Shown: in pieces, positions 55,949 through 64,000 of the stretch
Layout of the letters: every line of letters starts with the position of its first letter
Numbering within the stretch: the first letter of the stretch is position 1
Assembly (NCBI GenBank): GCA_963779225.1
Contig: CAVZWW010000001.1
Span: forward strand, 992,001 to 1,056,000
Length of the DNA stretch: 64,000 nucleotides
Direction: 5' to 3'
Source: CAVPCZ01 sp963779225
GTDB lineage: Bacteria > Bacteroidota > Ignavibacteria > UBA10030 > UBA6906
Translations under genes and position numbers: made by a program
Notes under the pieces: generated by a model
Databases searched by the model: none
The model's input: only the letters and a program-made list of their open reading frames with translations
Told to the model about the DNA's origin: nothing

Positions 55949-56204
55949 TCGAAGGGCCTCAGCCTCCGGGTCCGAGCATATCAAGCGGCATACCATTGCC
56001 GTCCTCGTGGAAAACAAGTTCGGTGCCTTCAACAGGATTGCGGGCTTGTTTTCAGCCAAGGGGTACAATATCGAGAGCCTGAGTGTCGGGCCGACGGAAG
56101 ACGAAAGCGTCTCCCGGATGACCATCGTGACCGAGGGCGACGATGCGATCATCGAACAGATCATGAAGCAGCTGAACAAGGTCATCGATACCATCAAGGT
56201 GTGA
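55923..56204 (+). CDS. ilvN: Acetolactate synthase small subunit, truncated at a probable assembly junction
   Basis: Begins inside the end of ilvB (26-base overlap, AAGGA upstream). The ACT domain is clear (HTIAVLVENKFGAFNRIAG, YNIESLSVGPTEDESVSRMT, then IIEQIMKQLNKVIDTIKV). The frame stops at residue 93, whereas IlvN proteins are usually ~160-190 residues with a second domain continuing right after this point. The following bases belong to a sigma factor lacking its own beginning, so the 3' end has been replaced rather than lost by mutation. Confidence 0.88.
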   Translation: MSPSPSATNRRASASGSEHIKRHTIAVLVENKFGAFNRIAGLFSAKGYNIESLSVGPTEDESVSRMTIVTEGDDAIIEQIMKQLNKVIDTIKV

Positions 56205-56584
56205 CCGGCAGTGCGTTTTACACCTGGCTGTATCGCATCGCCTTCAACACTGCGATCAGTCGGCGGCGGCGGAAGAAAGACGAAAGCTCGGTCGAACAGA
56301 ATCGCGAACTGACGGGCGAAGAGCCTCAGGATGACGGCGAGCGGGTGGATGAAAATCTGCTCCGTCAGGAACGTGCGGTGCAGGTGCGACGAGCCCTGGC
56401 CAAGCTGTCCGACGAACACCGCTCGATCCTGGTGCTGCGAGAAGTGGAAGGTTGCGACTATGACCACATTGCCGGCATTTTGGATTTGCCCGTCGGCACG
56501 GTCCGCAGTCGCTTGCACCGGGCGAGATTGCATTTGAAAGAAGAGCTCTCCGCAATCCTCCAGGCAGAGGGGAGCGGAGATTAG
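56201..56584 (+). CDS. ECF-type RNA polymerase sigma factor, 5' truncated at the same junction
   Basis: Frame from about 56205. It begins mid-domain at FYTWLYRIAFNTAISRRRRK (end of region 2, normally ~60-70 residues from the start), then region 4: LAKLSDEHRSILVLREVEGC and YDHIAGILDLPVGTVRSRLH. Regions 2.1-2.3 are missing. The style matches planctomycete sigma factors, as does the anti-sigma-like gene that follows. Any start codon here is by chance. Confidence 0.88.
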   Translation: MTGSAFYTWLYRIAFNTAISRRRRKKDESSVEQNRELTGEEPQDDGERVDENLLRQERAVQVRRALAKLSDEHRSILVLREVEGCDYDHIAGILDLPVGTVRSRLHRARLHLKEELSAILQAEGSGD

Positions 56585-56740
56585 CAGATTTGTTGCTGCG
56601 AGTACGCAGAGAGGCAAGTTGCGACTGAATTGAGAAGCGGTTGCAATCGATGAGTGATTGCTGCGATTACGCAGTGACAGCGGGAACAGGCGGAAACAGA
56701 ACGGAAATTTGAAACCACCTGACGAAGATGAGTGACGGTT

Positions 56741-57604
56741 ATGAATGCCCACGACGAACGAATCAGCAGTTATCTGGATGACGCGCTCCCGCCTACCGAA
56801 CGCTCGGCGTTCGAAGCCGAGCTGCGGGACAATTCTGATCTGCAACAACAAGTAGCCGAACTCTCTCAACTGCGGCAAGACGTGGCTCTGCTGCCACGCT
56901 ACACCGCCAAAGTCGATTTCGCCCAGCGCGTTGTCGCTGCCGCAATCGCTGCGAAAGCCGACAAAGACGCTCAGATCACTCCGGCCCACAAAACTTCGTC
57001 CAAGACCGCTCGCCGCGCATTGATTAGCGGCCTGGCTGTGGCCGCTTCGGTAGCCATCATGCTGGGCTCGCTGCCGTTTCTGAATCGGAACAAGCCGATT
57101 GATACTGCGAACAACCCAGCCGTGAAGCAGCCCGAAAACAAGGCGCTGGCTCCGGTCTTCGCAGCCTTGCCTGGCGAAGGCGAAGCTCTCGTCCTGCGAA
57201 TCAAGTCGCCGAAGGGGTTCGGAGCGGGGAAAGTTCTCCGTGAAGCCTTTGAAGAACAAGGCATCCAGAAGCGACGTCCGACCGATCAAAATGGCACAAT
57301 CGTCGGCAATGCCTATCGTGCACAGCTAGGGACGGACTGGCGAGCGAGTTCGCCCGAAGGAGCGTTCTTCGTCGAAATGTCTCCTGCTGAACTAGAGATG
57401 GCTTTGTCGCGTCTCGCTGAACCGCAGCAGAACGTGAAGTTCATTCCGGAGAGCAAAGCTGGCGGTGGCGAAACCAGGAACGGCGCCAATCCTCTCGATC
57501 CGAATGCTCAAGGGGCCGGCGAAGACGCTCCTGCCGTGGGCAGCAATCAACCCGCTGGCGACTTTCGTCCAGGAACTCAGCACCTCCCTGTTCCGACTTC
57601 CTAA
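56741..57604 (+). CDS. Anti-sigma factor-like membrane protein
   Basis: 287 residues from ATG 56741. N-terminus MNAHDERISSYLDDALPPTE matches the start of anti-sigma/zinc-finger-type (RsgI/ChrR-like) proteins, here without the cysteines of a ZAS domain. A membrane segment follows at ~92-112 (ALISGLAVAASVAIMLGSLP), then a periplasmic region of unknown fold. Position directly after an ECF sigma gene supports an anti-sigma role. Confidence 0.75.
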   Translation: MNAHDERISSYLDDALPPTERSAFEAELRDNSDLQQQVAELSQLRQDVALLPRYTAKVDFAQRVVAAAIAAKADKDAQITPAHKTSSKTARRALISGLAVAASVAIMLGSLPFLNRNKPIDTANNPAVKQPENKALAPVFAALPGEGEALVLRIKSPKGFGAGKVLREAFEEQGIQKRRPTDQNGTIVGNAYRAQLGTDWRASSPEGAFFVEMSPAELEMALSRLAEPQQNVKFIPESKAGGGETRNGANPLDPNAQGAGEDAPAVGSNQPAGDFRPGTQHLPVPTS

Positions 57605-57730
57605 GACCGAGCTCAAGAACCGCCCACAGTCGCTCCCCCGACCACTCCCACCCCCAAGGGTAAAGTCCGGGTGCTGATCTTGATCGAAGCGGTGGATTAG
57701 ATCACTCCCTCGTTCCTTGCTGACTTTGAA

Positions 57731-57758
57731 CGGCCTCGATGAGAGGCCGTTTTTTTTT
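57731..57758 (+). terminator. Intrinsic terminator
   Basis: Stem GGCCTC/GAGGCC with a 5-base loop, then nine T residues. About 130 bases after the anti-sigma gene and probably ends that operon. Confidence 0.9.
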
Positions 57759-57819
57759 GCGCCTCTCTACAATTCGCACGCAGAGGCCCGCAACTGTCCC
57801 CGGCTTATCGCCGCACAGC

Positions 57820-58591
57820 TTACCGCCGAATCGATTCAAAGCCCGAACCGTTGTAGCGGGTGCCATTCACATCCGGCACGAAGAAGGTGTCGGTGCCGCT
57901 GCCGCCGATGGCGGTGAAGGCCCGTGGCTTCGTGTAGAGCATCTTGAAGAAGTCGTTGCCGGCGCCCAGATCGGCGTACACGCTGTCGGCCATCGAGCTT
58001 TGGATCTCCACGCTGTCATTGCCGCCGCGGGAGATGAACTGCATCTGAGTCCGCACCTTGCTGCTCAGGACGGTCGTTGTATTCTTGTCGCCGCTGTTGA
58101 CGCTCGCCGGGTCGAGGACGAACAGGCTGCCGCCGACATCGACTTTGTTGACGTGCGTCTGATCCTGTCCGGTGCCCGTCTGAATGGTCAGGTTGCCGCC
58201 GGTCTTCACGTCGCGGACATAGGTCCAGTCATGACCGGTGCCCGATGTCGATCGACAGGGCCTTGGGAACATTGATGACTCGGTTGTCACCGATGCCGAA
58301 ATCGAGCTGGTCGTTGCCACTCCCCATCTGGACGACCACGTTGCCGTTCACGCCCCGGGCCGTGATGGTGCCGTTGGCGACGTTGTTGACCTTGGTGGCT
58401 GCTCCGCCCGTCGTGACGCCGGTGATCGTGTACACGCCGGGGCTCGCCTGCCGGACCTGCACGTGGTTGGCGTTGGCATCGCCGGTGATGCGGAGGTCGC
58501 CATTGGAGAAGGAGACAGTGACGTTGCCCGCCATCAGTTCGCGATTTTCGAGGGATTCAACTTGGAGGCGGCGAGTCGTGGAAGTCTTCAT
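57820..58591 (-). pseudogene. Planctomycete LENRELMAG secreted protein, copy 1, frameshifted
   Basis: From ATG 58591: MKTSTTRRLQVESLENRELM (an N-terminal signature of planctomycete exported proteins), then a beta-rich region with bacterial cadherin/haemolysin-like repeats (GSGNDQLDFGIGDNRVINVP). The frame breaks near 58237 (after LSIDIG) and resumes as TGHDWTYVRDVKTGGNLTIQ, continuing to GTRYNGSGFESIRR and a stop at 57820. With one base corrected, a ~256-residue protein. Paralogue of the next gene. Confidence 0.8.
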
Positions 58592-58824
58592 GGCGGAGTC
58601 CTTTTCGGATTTCGAGGTTGTTGTAGCCGGTGCGATGGACCGGACATACTGGGAAACTCAACGGCGGCGACAGGAACCCGACACGATCGGGACAAAGATT
58701 CGGAAAGGTCCGCTCGGCTGGCGAGAAACAAAGTCGTCGCAAGGTGTTCAAGGCGAACAGCTTGCGGCGAATGGTGGAATTGTGGTTCGATTGGGTTTTC
58801 GATCTCGCTCGGCGAACGCTCGCG

Positions 58825-59589
58825 CTGAACTTTCTCAAAGCCCGAGCCGTTGAAGCGGGTGCCCAGGTAATCTGGCACGAGGAACGTATCCGAGCCGCTG
58901 CCGCCGAGGATGGTATACAACCGCGGCTTGGTGTAGTTCATCTTGAAGGTATCGTTGCCGGCGCCGGTGGCAACCAGACTGTCGGCCGCCGAGTTGATGA
59001 CCTCGGCACGGTCGTTCCCGCCTTGAAGACGAACTGAATCTGCCCCTTCACCTTGCAACTGTTGACCGTGGCGAAGTCGTCGTCGCCGCTGTTGACGCTG
59101 CTGGGGTCATTGATCCCCAGGTGACCGCCGACATCGGCCTTGTAGACGTTGGTCTGATCCTTGACGCCGGTGCCCGTGTTGATGCCCAGGTTGCCCCCAG
59201 TCTTCACGTCTCGAATCGAGAGGAAATGGTGCCCCAGCGCCCATGTCGATCGTCAGGTTGTTGGGCACATTAATGACCCGGTTATCCCCCGTGCCGAAGT
59301 TGAGCTGGTCGTCACCGCCCCCCCAGCGAGATAACCACATTGCCGCGGACGGCGCTGGTCGTGAAGACGCCGTTCGTGGCGTTGTTGATTTTTGTCGCTG
59401 CACTCCGATCGTTACTCCGTTGACCCGAAACACTCCTGGGCTCGACTGGCGAACTTCCACGTGGTTGCGAGAGGCGTCGCCGGTGATGTACAGATTGCCG
59501 TTTTGTACGCTGACGCTGACGTTGCCCGCCATCAGTTCGCGGTTTTCGAGGTTTTCAACTTGGAGGCGGCGAGTTTTGGAAGTCTTCAT
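58825..59589 (-). pseudogene. Planctomycete LENRELMAG secreted protein, copy 2, several frameshifts
   Basis: From ATG 59589: MKTSKTRRLQVENLENRELM, similar to copy 1 throughout (DDQLNFGTGDNRVINVPNNL; KTGGNLGINTGTGVKDQTNV; YTKPRLYTILGGSGSDTFLV), but spread over at least three frames. Homology ends near 58825 (RFNGSGFEKV); the last frame runs on to 58588. The ~70 bases upstream of both copies are also duplicated (TGCGATGGACCGGACATACT), so the whole unit including promoter was copied. Confidence 0.75.
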
Positions 59590-59722
59590 GGCGGGGGTCC
59601 TTGGCGTTTGAGTTTGGGTTGGTAGCCGGTGCGATGGACCGGACATACTGGGAAACTCAACGGCAGCAACCGGAACCCGACAGGAAATCAGAAAAAGTTT
59701 CAGACGACTGGCAAGAGTCCAG

Positions 59723-60420
59723 TTAGATCGCCATTACCGCCATCACGTCGAACAGGGCGTGGATCACGATCAGCGGCGTAAGCGACCGCCAGCGGAGGAA
59801 CGCGAGCGAATAGAGGAGCGACTCCCACGACAAACAGAAACGGAGACAGAAACAGGCCCGCAATGCCGTGCACCAGAATGAAAGAGAGGGTCGAGAGAAG
59901 ACCGCTTGCCAGGGACGCCAGCCGCGGGCCTGCAGGCGCGGTAAGCGCCGAATCCGCGATAGACCGTTTCTTCGCAGGCGCCCGCCGAGAAGGCAATGAA
60001 CACGAACAGGCACCGCTCAGGCAAGGTGAACGGATAGTAAAACCGCCAGTCGACTCGGCGGCTCGGTATGCACTGGCAAAGTGAGCCGGAGAGCGATGAG
60101 TAATCCACCCACAATCGCCACGGTCGCCGCGACGCCAGCGATGTTCGTCCAGTGCCGGCGAAGGCCTATGTCTGCGGTTTGCCCCGCCTGTTTCAGAACC
60201 AGAGCGCAGGTGAAGAACGATGACCAGTGCAGCACGCAAATCGAGATGCCGACCGGAATGAAGTAGCCGTGTTCACGCTTGGACGAACAGGCCATAAGGA
60301 CCAGGGCGTGAAGGCGTTGAGCCAGTAGGCGAGAGGGAATCCCACGAGCAGGAGCAATAGCTGCCAACGAGTGAACCTCAGTGGCAGGCGGTCGATCTGC
60401 GGGGGGAGTTCCGCCGTCAT
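59723..60420 (-). pseudogene. CPBP-family membrane protease, frameshifted
   Basis: Start at ATG 60420 (MTAELPPQIDRLPLRFTRWQ, then a membrane helix). Segments in three frames carry further helices (AGVAATVAIVGGLLIALRLT), the CPBP active-site motif GACEETVYRGF and the C-terminal PLIVIHALFDVMAVM motif with the catalytic His. Together they form a normal CPBP (CaaX-protease-like) protein of about 230 residues; at least three single-base errors interrupt it. Confidence 0.7.
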
Positions 60421-60439
60421 GGATGAGTGTGCCTTCCCG

Positions 60440-61750
60440 TTACCACGAGCGGATCGCAATCTCTTGCCGCTCGTCTCCGCGCTGGATAGTGAATTTGATG
60501 GAATCCTGCGGGCCGTAATTCAGCCGCAAGTTCGCGAGAAACTGCGACTCCGTGAGCGGTGTCGTTTTGCCATCGACGGCGACAATCACGTCTCCCACCT
60601 TCAATCCCGCCTGCTGCAGCTTCGGGCCACCTTTGCCGAACAGCCCTTTAATGGCCAGCGCGAGTTGATCCGCCGCGAGGCCGAGCTTCTCGCGCTCGGC
60701 AGCGGGGACCGGTCGAACTTCACGCCCTGCCGCAGGCCGTACCAGGACGAGGCCCGCCAGCCGATGTCGGATTCCTTCCAGTCGCCGGAGAGTTTCAGAT
60801 TCTTCTCGAGCGTCTTTCCGTCCCGTTTCAGAGTGACGGGCAAACTGGCTTCGACGGGCGCGATACGTGCACGCCCATTGCACGTCGGCGGTCGAGACGA
60901 GCGGCTGACCGCTGATGGTCACCAGTTCGTCACCGGCGGCAATGCCCGCGCTGCGGCCGCGGCGGAATCTGCGGCAACTTCTTTCACGACGAGGCCATCG
61001 TCAATATCAGTGTCAAACCGACGTGCTGCGGCATCGGGAAGACGAACAGATCGGATTTCGTCAGCTTCCCCTCTTCCCACTTCGCTCGCAGCGCGAACTC
61101 GCGGACCATGTGGCAATGGATGCAGTTCCGGCGGGTGGTTTCGACACCTTTGCGATCGGTGAGCCCGGGCGTTTCTTCCGGCTTCGCATAATCGGCCGAC
61201 TTCGCGAGCTTGCCCGCGAGTTGGTCTTTGTTGGCTGGATAGTTCGCGTGCAGTGCGAGGCTCGCTCGGCTGCTTTGCGGAAACCGGAGACGGACAGCAG
61301 ATTGTCCGAGCCTGGCCCGGTGGAATTCCGCGTCCCATACCGGCCGAGCACCGCGCCATCGGCTGTCAGAAACATCGCCGCCCACGACATGTCGTAGTCA
61401 TAGGCGAACAACTTCAGGTCGAGCCCTTTGGTCTGAACGACCCGCACGCAGACGAATTTCTTCTCGATGGCTTCGAGTTCCTTATCCGGCAGCATCACTT
61501 GCCCATCGAGGGTCTTACCCGGCGGACAGGGAACGCAGCGGAGGACGACCAGCAGCGGCTTGCCCGATTGCTTCGCCTCGGCTTGGGCTTTGGGCAAGTC
61601 GTCATAGATCCAGTGGGCAGCCGGTTCGATGTCTTTGATTTGCTCGCGGAGCGGGAGGTTGTCTTGTCCGCTCGTTGCGGTCACGAGGGAAAGGAGCACG
61701 AAACCAGTCAGCAAACGTCGGGGTGAGATAACGCATGGGGAGGGGCTCAT
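60440..61750 (-). pseudogene. Secreted thioredoxin-like / CxxCH / PDZ protein, frameshifted
   Basis: From ATG 61750: signal peptide (RRLLTGFVLLSLVTATSG), a thioredoxin-like domain (KQSGKPLLVVLRCVPCPPGK, YDYDMSWAAMFLTADGAVLG), then in another frame NCIHCHMVREFALRAKWEEG with a CxxCH haem motif (~61110-61124), and finally PDZ-type sequence (QAGLKVGDVIVAVDGKTTPL) to the stop at 60440. At least three frame changes. Such Trx-haem-PDZ proteins appear in planctomycetes; function unknown. Confidence 0.7.
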
Positions 61751-62261
61751 TTTTGAGGATTTTGGGGAGATCGGCGAGCATAGCGGCAACGGACTTTTCC
61801 GTCAGCTTGTCTTTGGCGAACGCATGATTGGCTTCCACCTTGTGCCGTTCGTAGAGCACAACCGTCACGTCGGCGTCCTTCGAGACGTTGAATCCCTCCG
61901 GTCCCGCGGGTGCGTCGATCGCCAGGATGACGTGCTTGAGCTGCTGCTTCTTGGCGACTTCCGCCAGCTTCGGCTTGAGCGTTTCCGGATCGCCGAGAAA
62001 CACGACGAAGCAGCCCATGTCGAACTTGCTGTTCTTGGCGGCCTGAGCGTCGAGCTGGGCAATCATCTTCACGAGCGGTTCGCTCACCTCGCGGGCAAAG
62101 ATCATGGCCACCGGATTAAGGCCATTCTCACACACCAGGCAATGCGGTTCCCCCGCATGCTCGCCGTTGACGTTGAGCGGCTCGAAGATCGTCTCAATCT
62201 TCTCGCCCGTCTGCAGCCCCGATTTGAGCGGAGCTTGAGCAGCGACGGGAAGTGCGACCAT
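61602..62261 (-). CDS. Secreted thioredoxin-like conserved planctomycete protein
   Basis: Start near ATG 62261 (LLMVALPVAAQ signal end; the true start may be slightly upstream in a broken stretch). Contains KSGLQTGEKIETIFEPLNVN, EPHCLVCENGLNPVAMIFAR, FVVFLGDPETLKPKLAEVAK and AIDAPAGPEGFNVSKDADVT, a thioredoxin-like fold common in planctomycetes. The frame as read continues to 61602, but in a corrected A-run at 61750-61754 the stop would be TGA overlapping the ATG of the next gene (ATGA). Confidence 0.7.
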   Translation of the reverse strand: MVALPVAAQAPLKSGLQTGEKIETIFEPLNVNGEHAGEPHCLVCENGLNPVAMIFAREVSEPLVKMIAQLDAQAAKNSKFDMGCFVVFLGDPETLKPKLAEVAKKQQLKHVILAIDAPAGPEGFNVSKDADVTVVLYERHKVEANHAFAKDKLTEKSVAAMLADLPKILKNEPLPMRYLTPTFADWFRAPFPRDRNERTRQPPAPRANQRHRTGCPLDL

Positions 62262-62374
62262 GAGCAACGAAAAACAACGAGCGCGTAATGAAACAGCGCG
62301 ACATAACACAATTCCTTCGGAACGCGAGGTGGGAAGCAATCGGAGGCAGCGATCGCGGCGCGTGTCGCCCACGA

Positions 62375-62707
62375 TCAACAGTGGCAAGATAGCGGCCTAG
62401 TGTAACAACCGGCCACAGCCTGTCGAATATTTTGTGAATTGTTGGGACGGGGTATCAAGAAGGGCTGCCGAAGTTCACGTTCACTGTCCCGATATGAAAG
62501 GCGGCTTGGTGTCCGATTCGAATCACAAACGTCGTCTCGGTCAGGAAACGCTTGCTTCGCTGCCAGCGCTGCATCGACGAACTCGTCGGCGATGAAATGC
62601 GAACGAGAAACGGGTTCGATCGCAATGAAACGATCTCGATGTTGAGCTTCGCACTCGACTTTCAACTCAGCTTCGTAAAACTGTTTAGCTTGCTGTGCGA
62701 CGGACAT
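62375..62707 (-). pseudogene. Small conserved protein, frameshifted near the C-terminus
   Basis: From ATG 62707 (GGGAGAAA upstream): MSVAQQAKQFYEAELKVECE, HRDRFIAIEPVSRSHFIADE and AKQAFPDRDD. The frame then loses sense; one base shifted it reads FVIRIGHQAAFHIGTVN, the expected ending, with a stop at 62455. Corrected length about 84 residues. Likely a cytoplasmic protein of unknown function often found near plasmid or antitoxin-type genes. Confidence 0.6.
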
Positions 62708-62728
62708 TCGTTTTCTCCCAAACGCACC

Positions 62729-63846
62729 CTACTCTACCGGTTCCGCCCGCTCAATCGCCAGCAAGGCGTCCGTCGGTTTCAGCGCCGGCTTGCGGACAAT
62801 GTATTCCGTGCGCGTGATCCGCTCGCCGTTGAAACTGTCTGTGCTGTCCACCGTCACGCGCAGGGCGTCGAGTGTGCCGGACAATTGTGCTTCGCCGCGG
62901 ATGCCGGTTTGCGTGACGAGTTCCTTCAGGCCGTCCACATGCAGCGATTGCCCGCGGATAGCGGAACCACGCCTCGCCGTTCTTTCGACCACGATGCCAC
63001 GGAGCACGACCGGCTTGCCGACTTGATCCTGCAGATTCACGAGCCGGGCGTTGTTGGCCTTGCCGCTGTTTTCCAGACGATACGTGGTCGTCTTGCCGAT
63101 CGTTCGGACCACGCCGCGGGCTTCGACCGTGTTGCCTTCCGTGTTTCGCGGCCAAGGCGTGCCGTTATCGATGAGCAGCTTCCACTTGTTGCCGACGATA
63201 TACGCCGAGGCATTCTCCGTGACGGCCTGTCCCTGCACGAGCATGTCGCGGCCGAGAAAATCCGCCGGTGAGAAAGGCTGCAGCTTGATCTCGGTCGATT
63301 CAATGACCCTGAATTCGTGCAGGAAGTGATAACCGCTCGTCTGCGCCAGCACTCCGCCGCGTTTGACCGCTTCGACGGGGACGCCGACGAACCCGCCGGT
63401 TTCGAAGCCTTCCAGCTCGCACATGTACCCGGGCGTCAGATTGGGGATCTCGTCGCGGCCATAGTAATCGTGAATCTTGACCTGCAGAAACTCCTGGGTC
63501 GCCTGGCCGTTGATGCGGAAGACCCGGATGTTCAGCCCATCCTCGTAGCCCTTTCGCCGGGCCCTTGACGATCACTCCCTGCACTTTGACCAAGTCCCCC
63601 AGCGGCTGCTTCAGTTTGCCAACGCAGCCGAAACCTTGCCGAGTTGCTCGATCGGCACATCGACGGCGGGAGTGGCGTTCGCGTCCGCCGCCGTTTTGTC
63701 GACCGGCTTCTTCTCCGGGGCTTTTCTGTCGCTGGGCCGCGAATCGAAGATTGCCGGCTGAACACCGTCCGCCTGTACCACTTCCTGCGACCAGGCCCAG
63801 GAATTCAGGAAGCACAGCAGACAACGCCAGTGATGACTCGGCCCAT
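62729..63846 (-). pseudogene. Secreted planctomycete protein, multiple frameshifts
   Basis: From about ATG 63846. Signal-like segment (WRCLLCFLNSWAWSQ), then in shifting frames FDSRPSDRKAPEKKPVDKTA, LKQPLGDLVKVQGVIVKGPA, and a longer intact C-terminal part (SGYHFLHEFRVIESTEIKLQ, PADFLGRDMLVQGQAVTENA, GIRGEAQLSGTLDALRVTVD). Beta-rich, possibly OB-fold-like repeats. No function recognised. Confidence 0.6.
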
Positions 63847-63938
63847 GATTCGACTCCATTCGGCAACCGTGAGCACCCGCACCCGCAATCAGTACAGAGC
63901 AACATAACACCACCCGCACTGGCGGGAGAAGTTCAGTT

Positions 63939-64000
63939 TCAGCCCAACTTCCCCTCCACGGCCAACTGATGGAAGTAGTGCGGCACCTTGTCCTGATTCT
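63939..64000 (-). CDS. C-terminus of a gene running off the right edge
   Basis: Twenty minus-strand codons before a TGA read NQDKVPHYFHQLAVEGKLG. Only the end of the gene is in the window, and too little is present to name it. Confidence 0.4.
   Translation of the reverse strand, partial: NQDKVPHYFHQLAVEGKLG

Noticed and set aside
55517..57289. 590-codon minus-strand frame across the ilv/sigma junction
   Set aside because: It crosses the suspected chimera point and opposes ilvB, ilvN, sigma and anti-sigma genes; no motif supports it. It cannot be used as evidence that the junction is real.

Overview
The window looks like a metagenome-derived contig made of two unrelated pieces. Bases 1 to about 56,200 fit the Bacteroidota/Chlorobiota group, most likely an Ignavibacteria-like organism. 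Many exported proteins there end in the ~80-residue type IX secretion (T9SS) sorting domain with the NPFNPSTTIRYGLP signature. Other members are a CBM9/DUF5916 outer-membrane-type barrel, exported BNR and PD40 propellers, a truncated haemoglobin, PepF and a short Rho. From about 56,200 to the end the genes are planctomycete-like: ECF sigma and anti-sigma genes, paired proteins with the LENRELMAG N-terminus, and secreted thioredoxin/PDZ/CxxCH proteins. The switch falls inside two genes that are both cut at the same point (ilvN loses its 3' end, the sigma gene its 5' end), so an assembly chimera is the simplest reading.

Layout. 1-20.5 kb: serine hydrolases, a barrel protein, an Fe-S protein, a glycosidase-like protein, a methyltransferase, PepF, a flavin-reductase-like protein, an SGNH lipoprotein, an aldo/keto reductase and a metallo-beta-lactamase/propeller/T9SS fusion. 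20.5-30.6 kb: an accessory, decayed stretch with a DUF4160/DUF2442 pair, hypothetical genes, exported-protein stubs, an orphan T9SS tail, a kinase remnant and repeats. 31-33.7 kb: an FAD oxidoreductase, a truncated haemoglobin and an IS3 remnant. 34.1-43.1 kb: an apparent operon of three large T9SS cargo proteins, the middle one with a papain-like Cys/His/Asn arrangement. 43.9-46.7 kb: two cytochromes c and a truncated IS407-type IS3 element. 46.9-51.9 kb: small genes, the only complete tRNA (Asp), a frameshifted SOUL gene, pirin and Rho. 52.1-56.2 kb: an ilvD-ilvB-ilvN operon behind a sigma70-type promoter and a Leu/Ile/Val-rich leader peptide.

The most notable non-gene structure in the first part is a series of copies of the 3' end of tRNA-Asp, with adjoining terminators, at about 1.7, 20.6, 22.8 and 25.8 kb. 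All lie in the same orientation as the complete tRNA at 48.35 kb, as if several elements had integrated at that tRNA. A 296-bp repeat with two hairpins occurs at 30.3 and 33.7 kb. A looser intergenic repeat occurs at 8.3, 18.1 and 28.5 kb.

The planctomycete part (56.2-64 kb) carries a sigma/anti-sigma pair, then a leftward run of genes. Nearly all of the leftward genes are broken by single-base frameshifts, some visibly at homopolymers, which suggests uncorrected sequence error there rather than decay. All functional calls rest on motifs read by eye; no database search was run.
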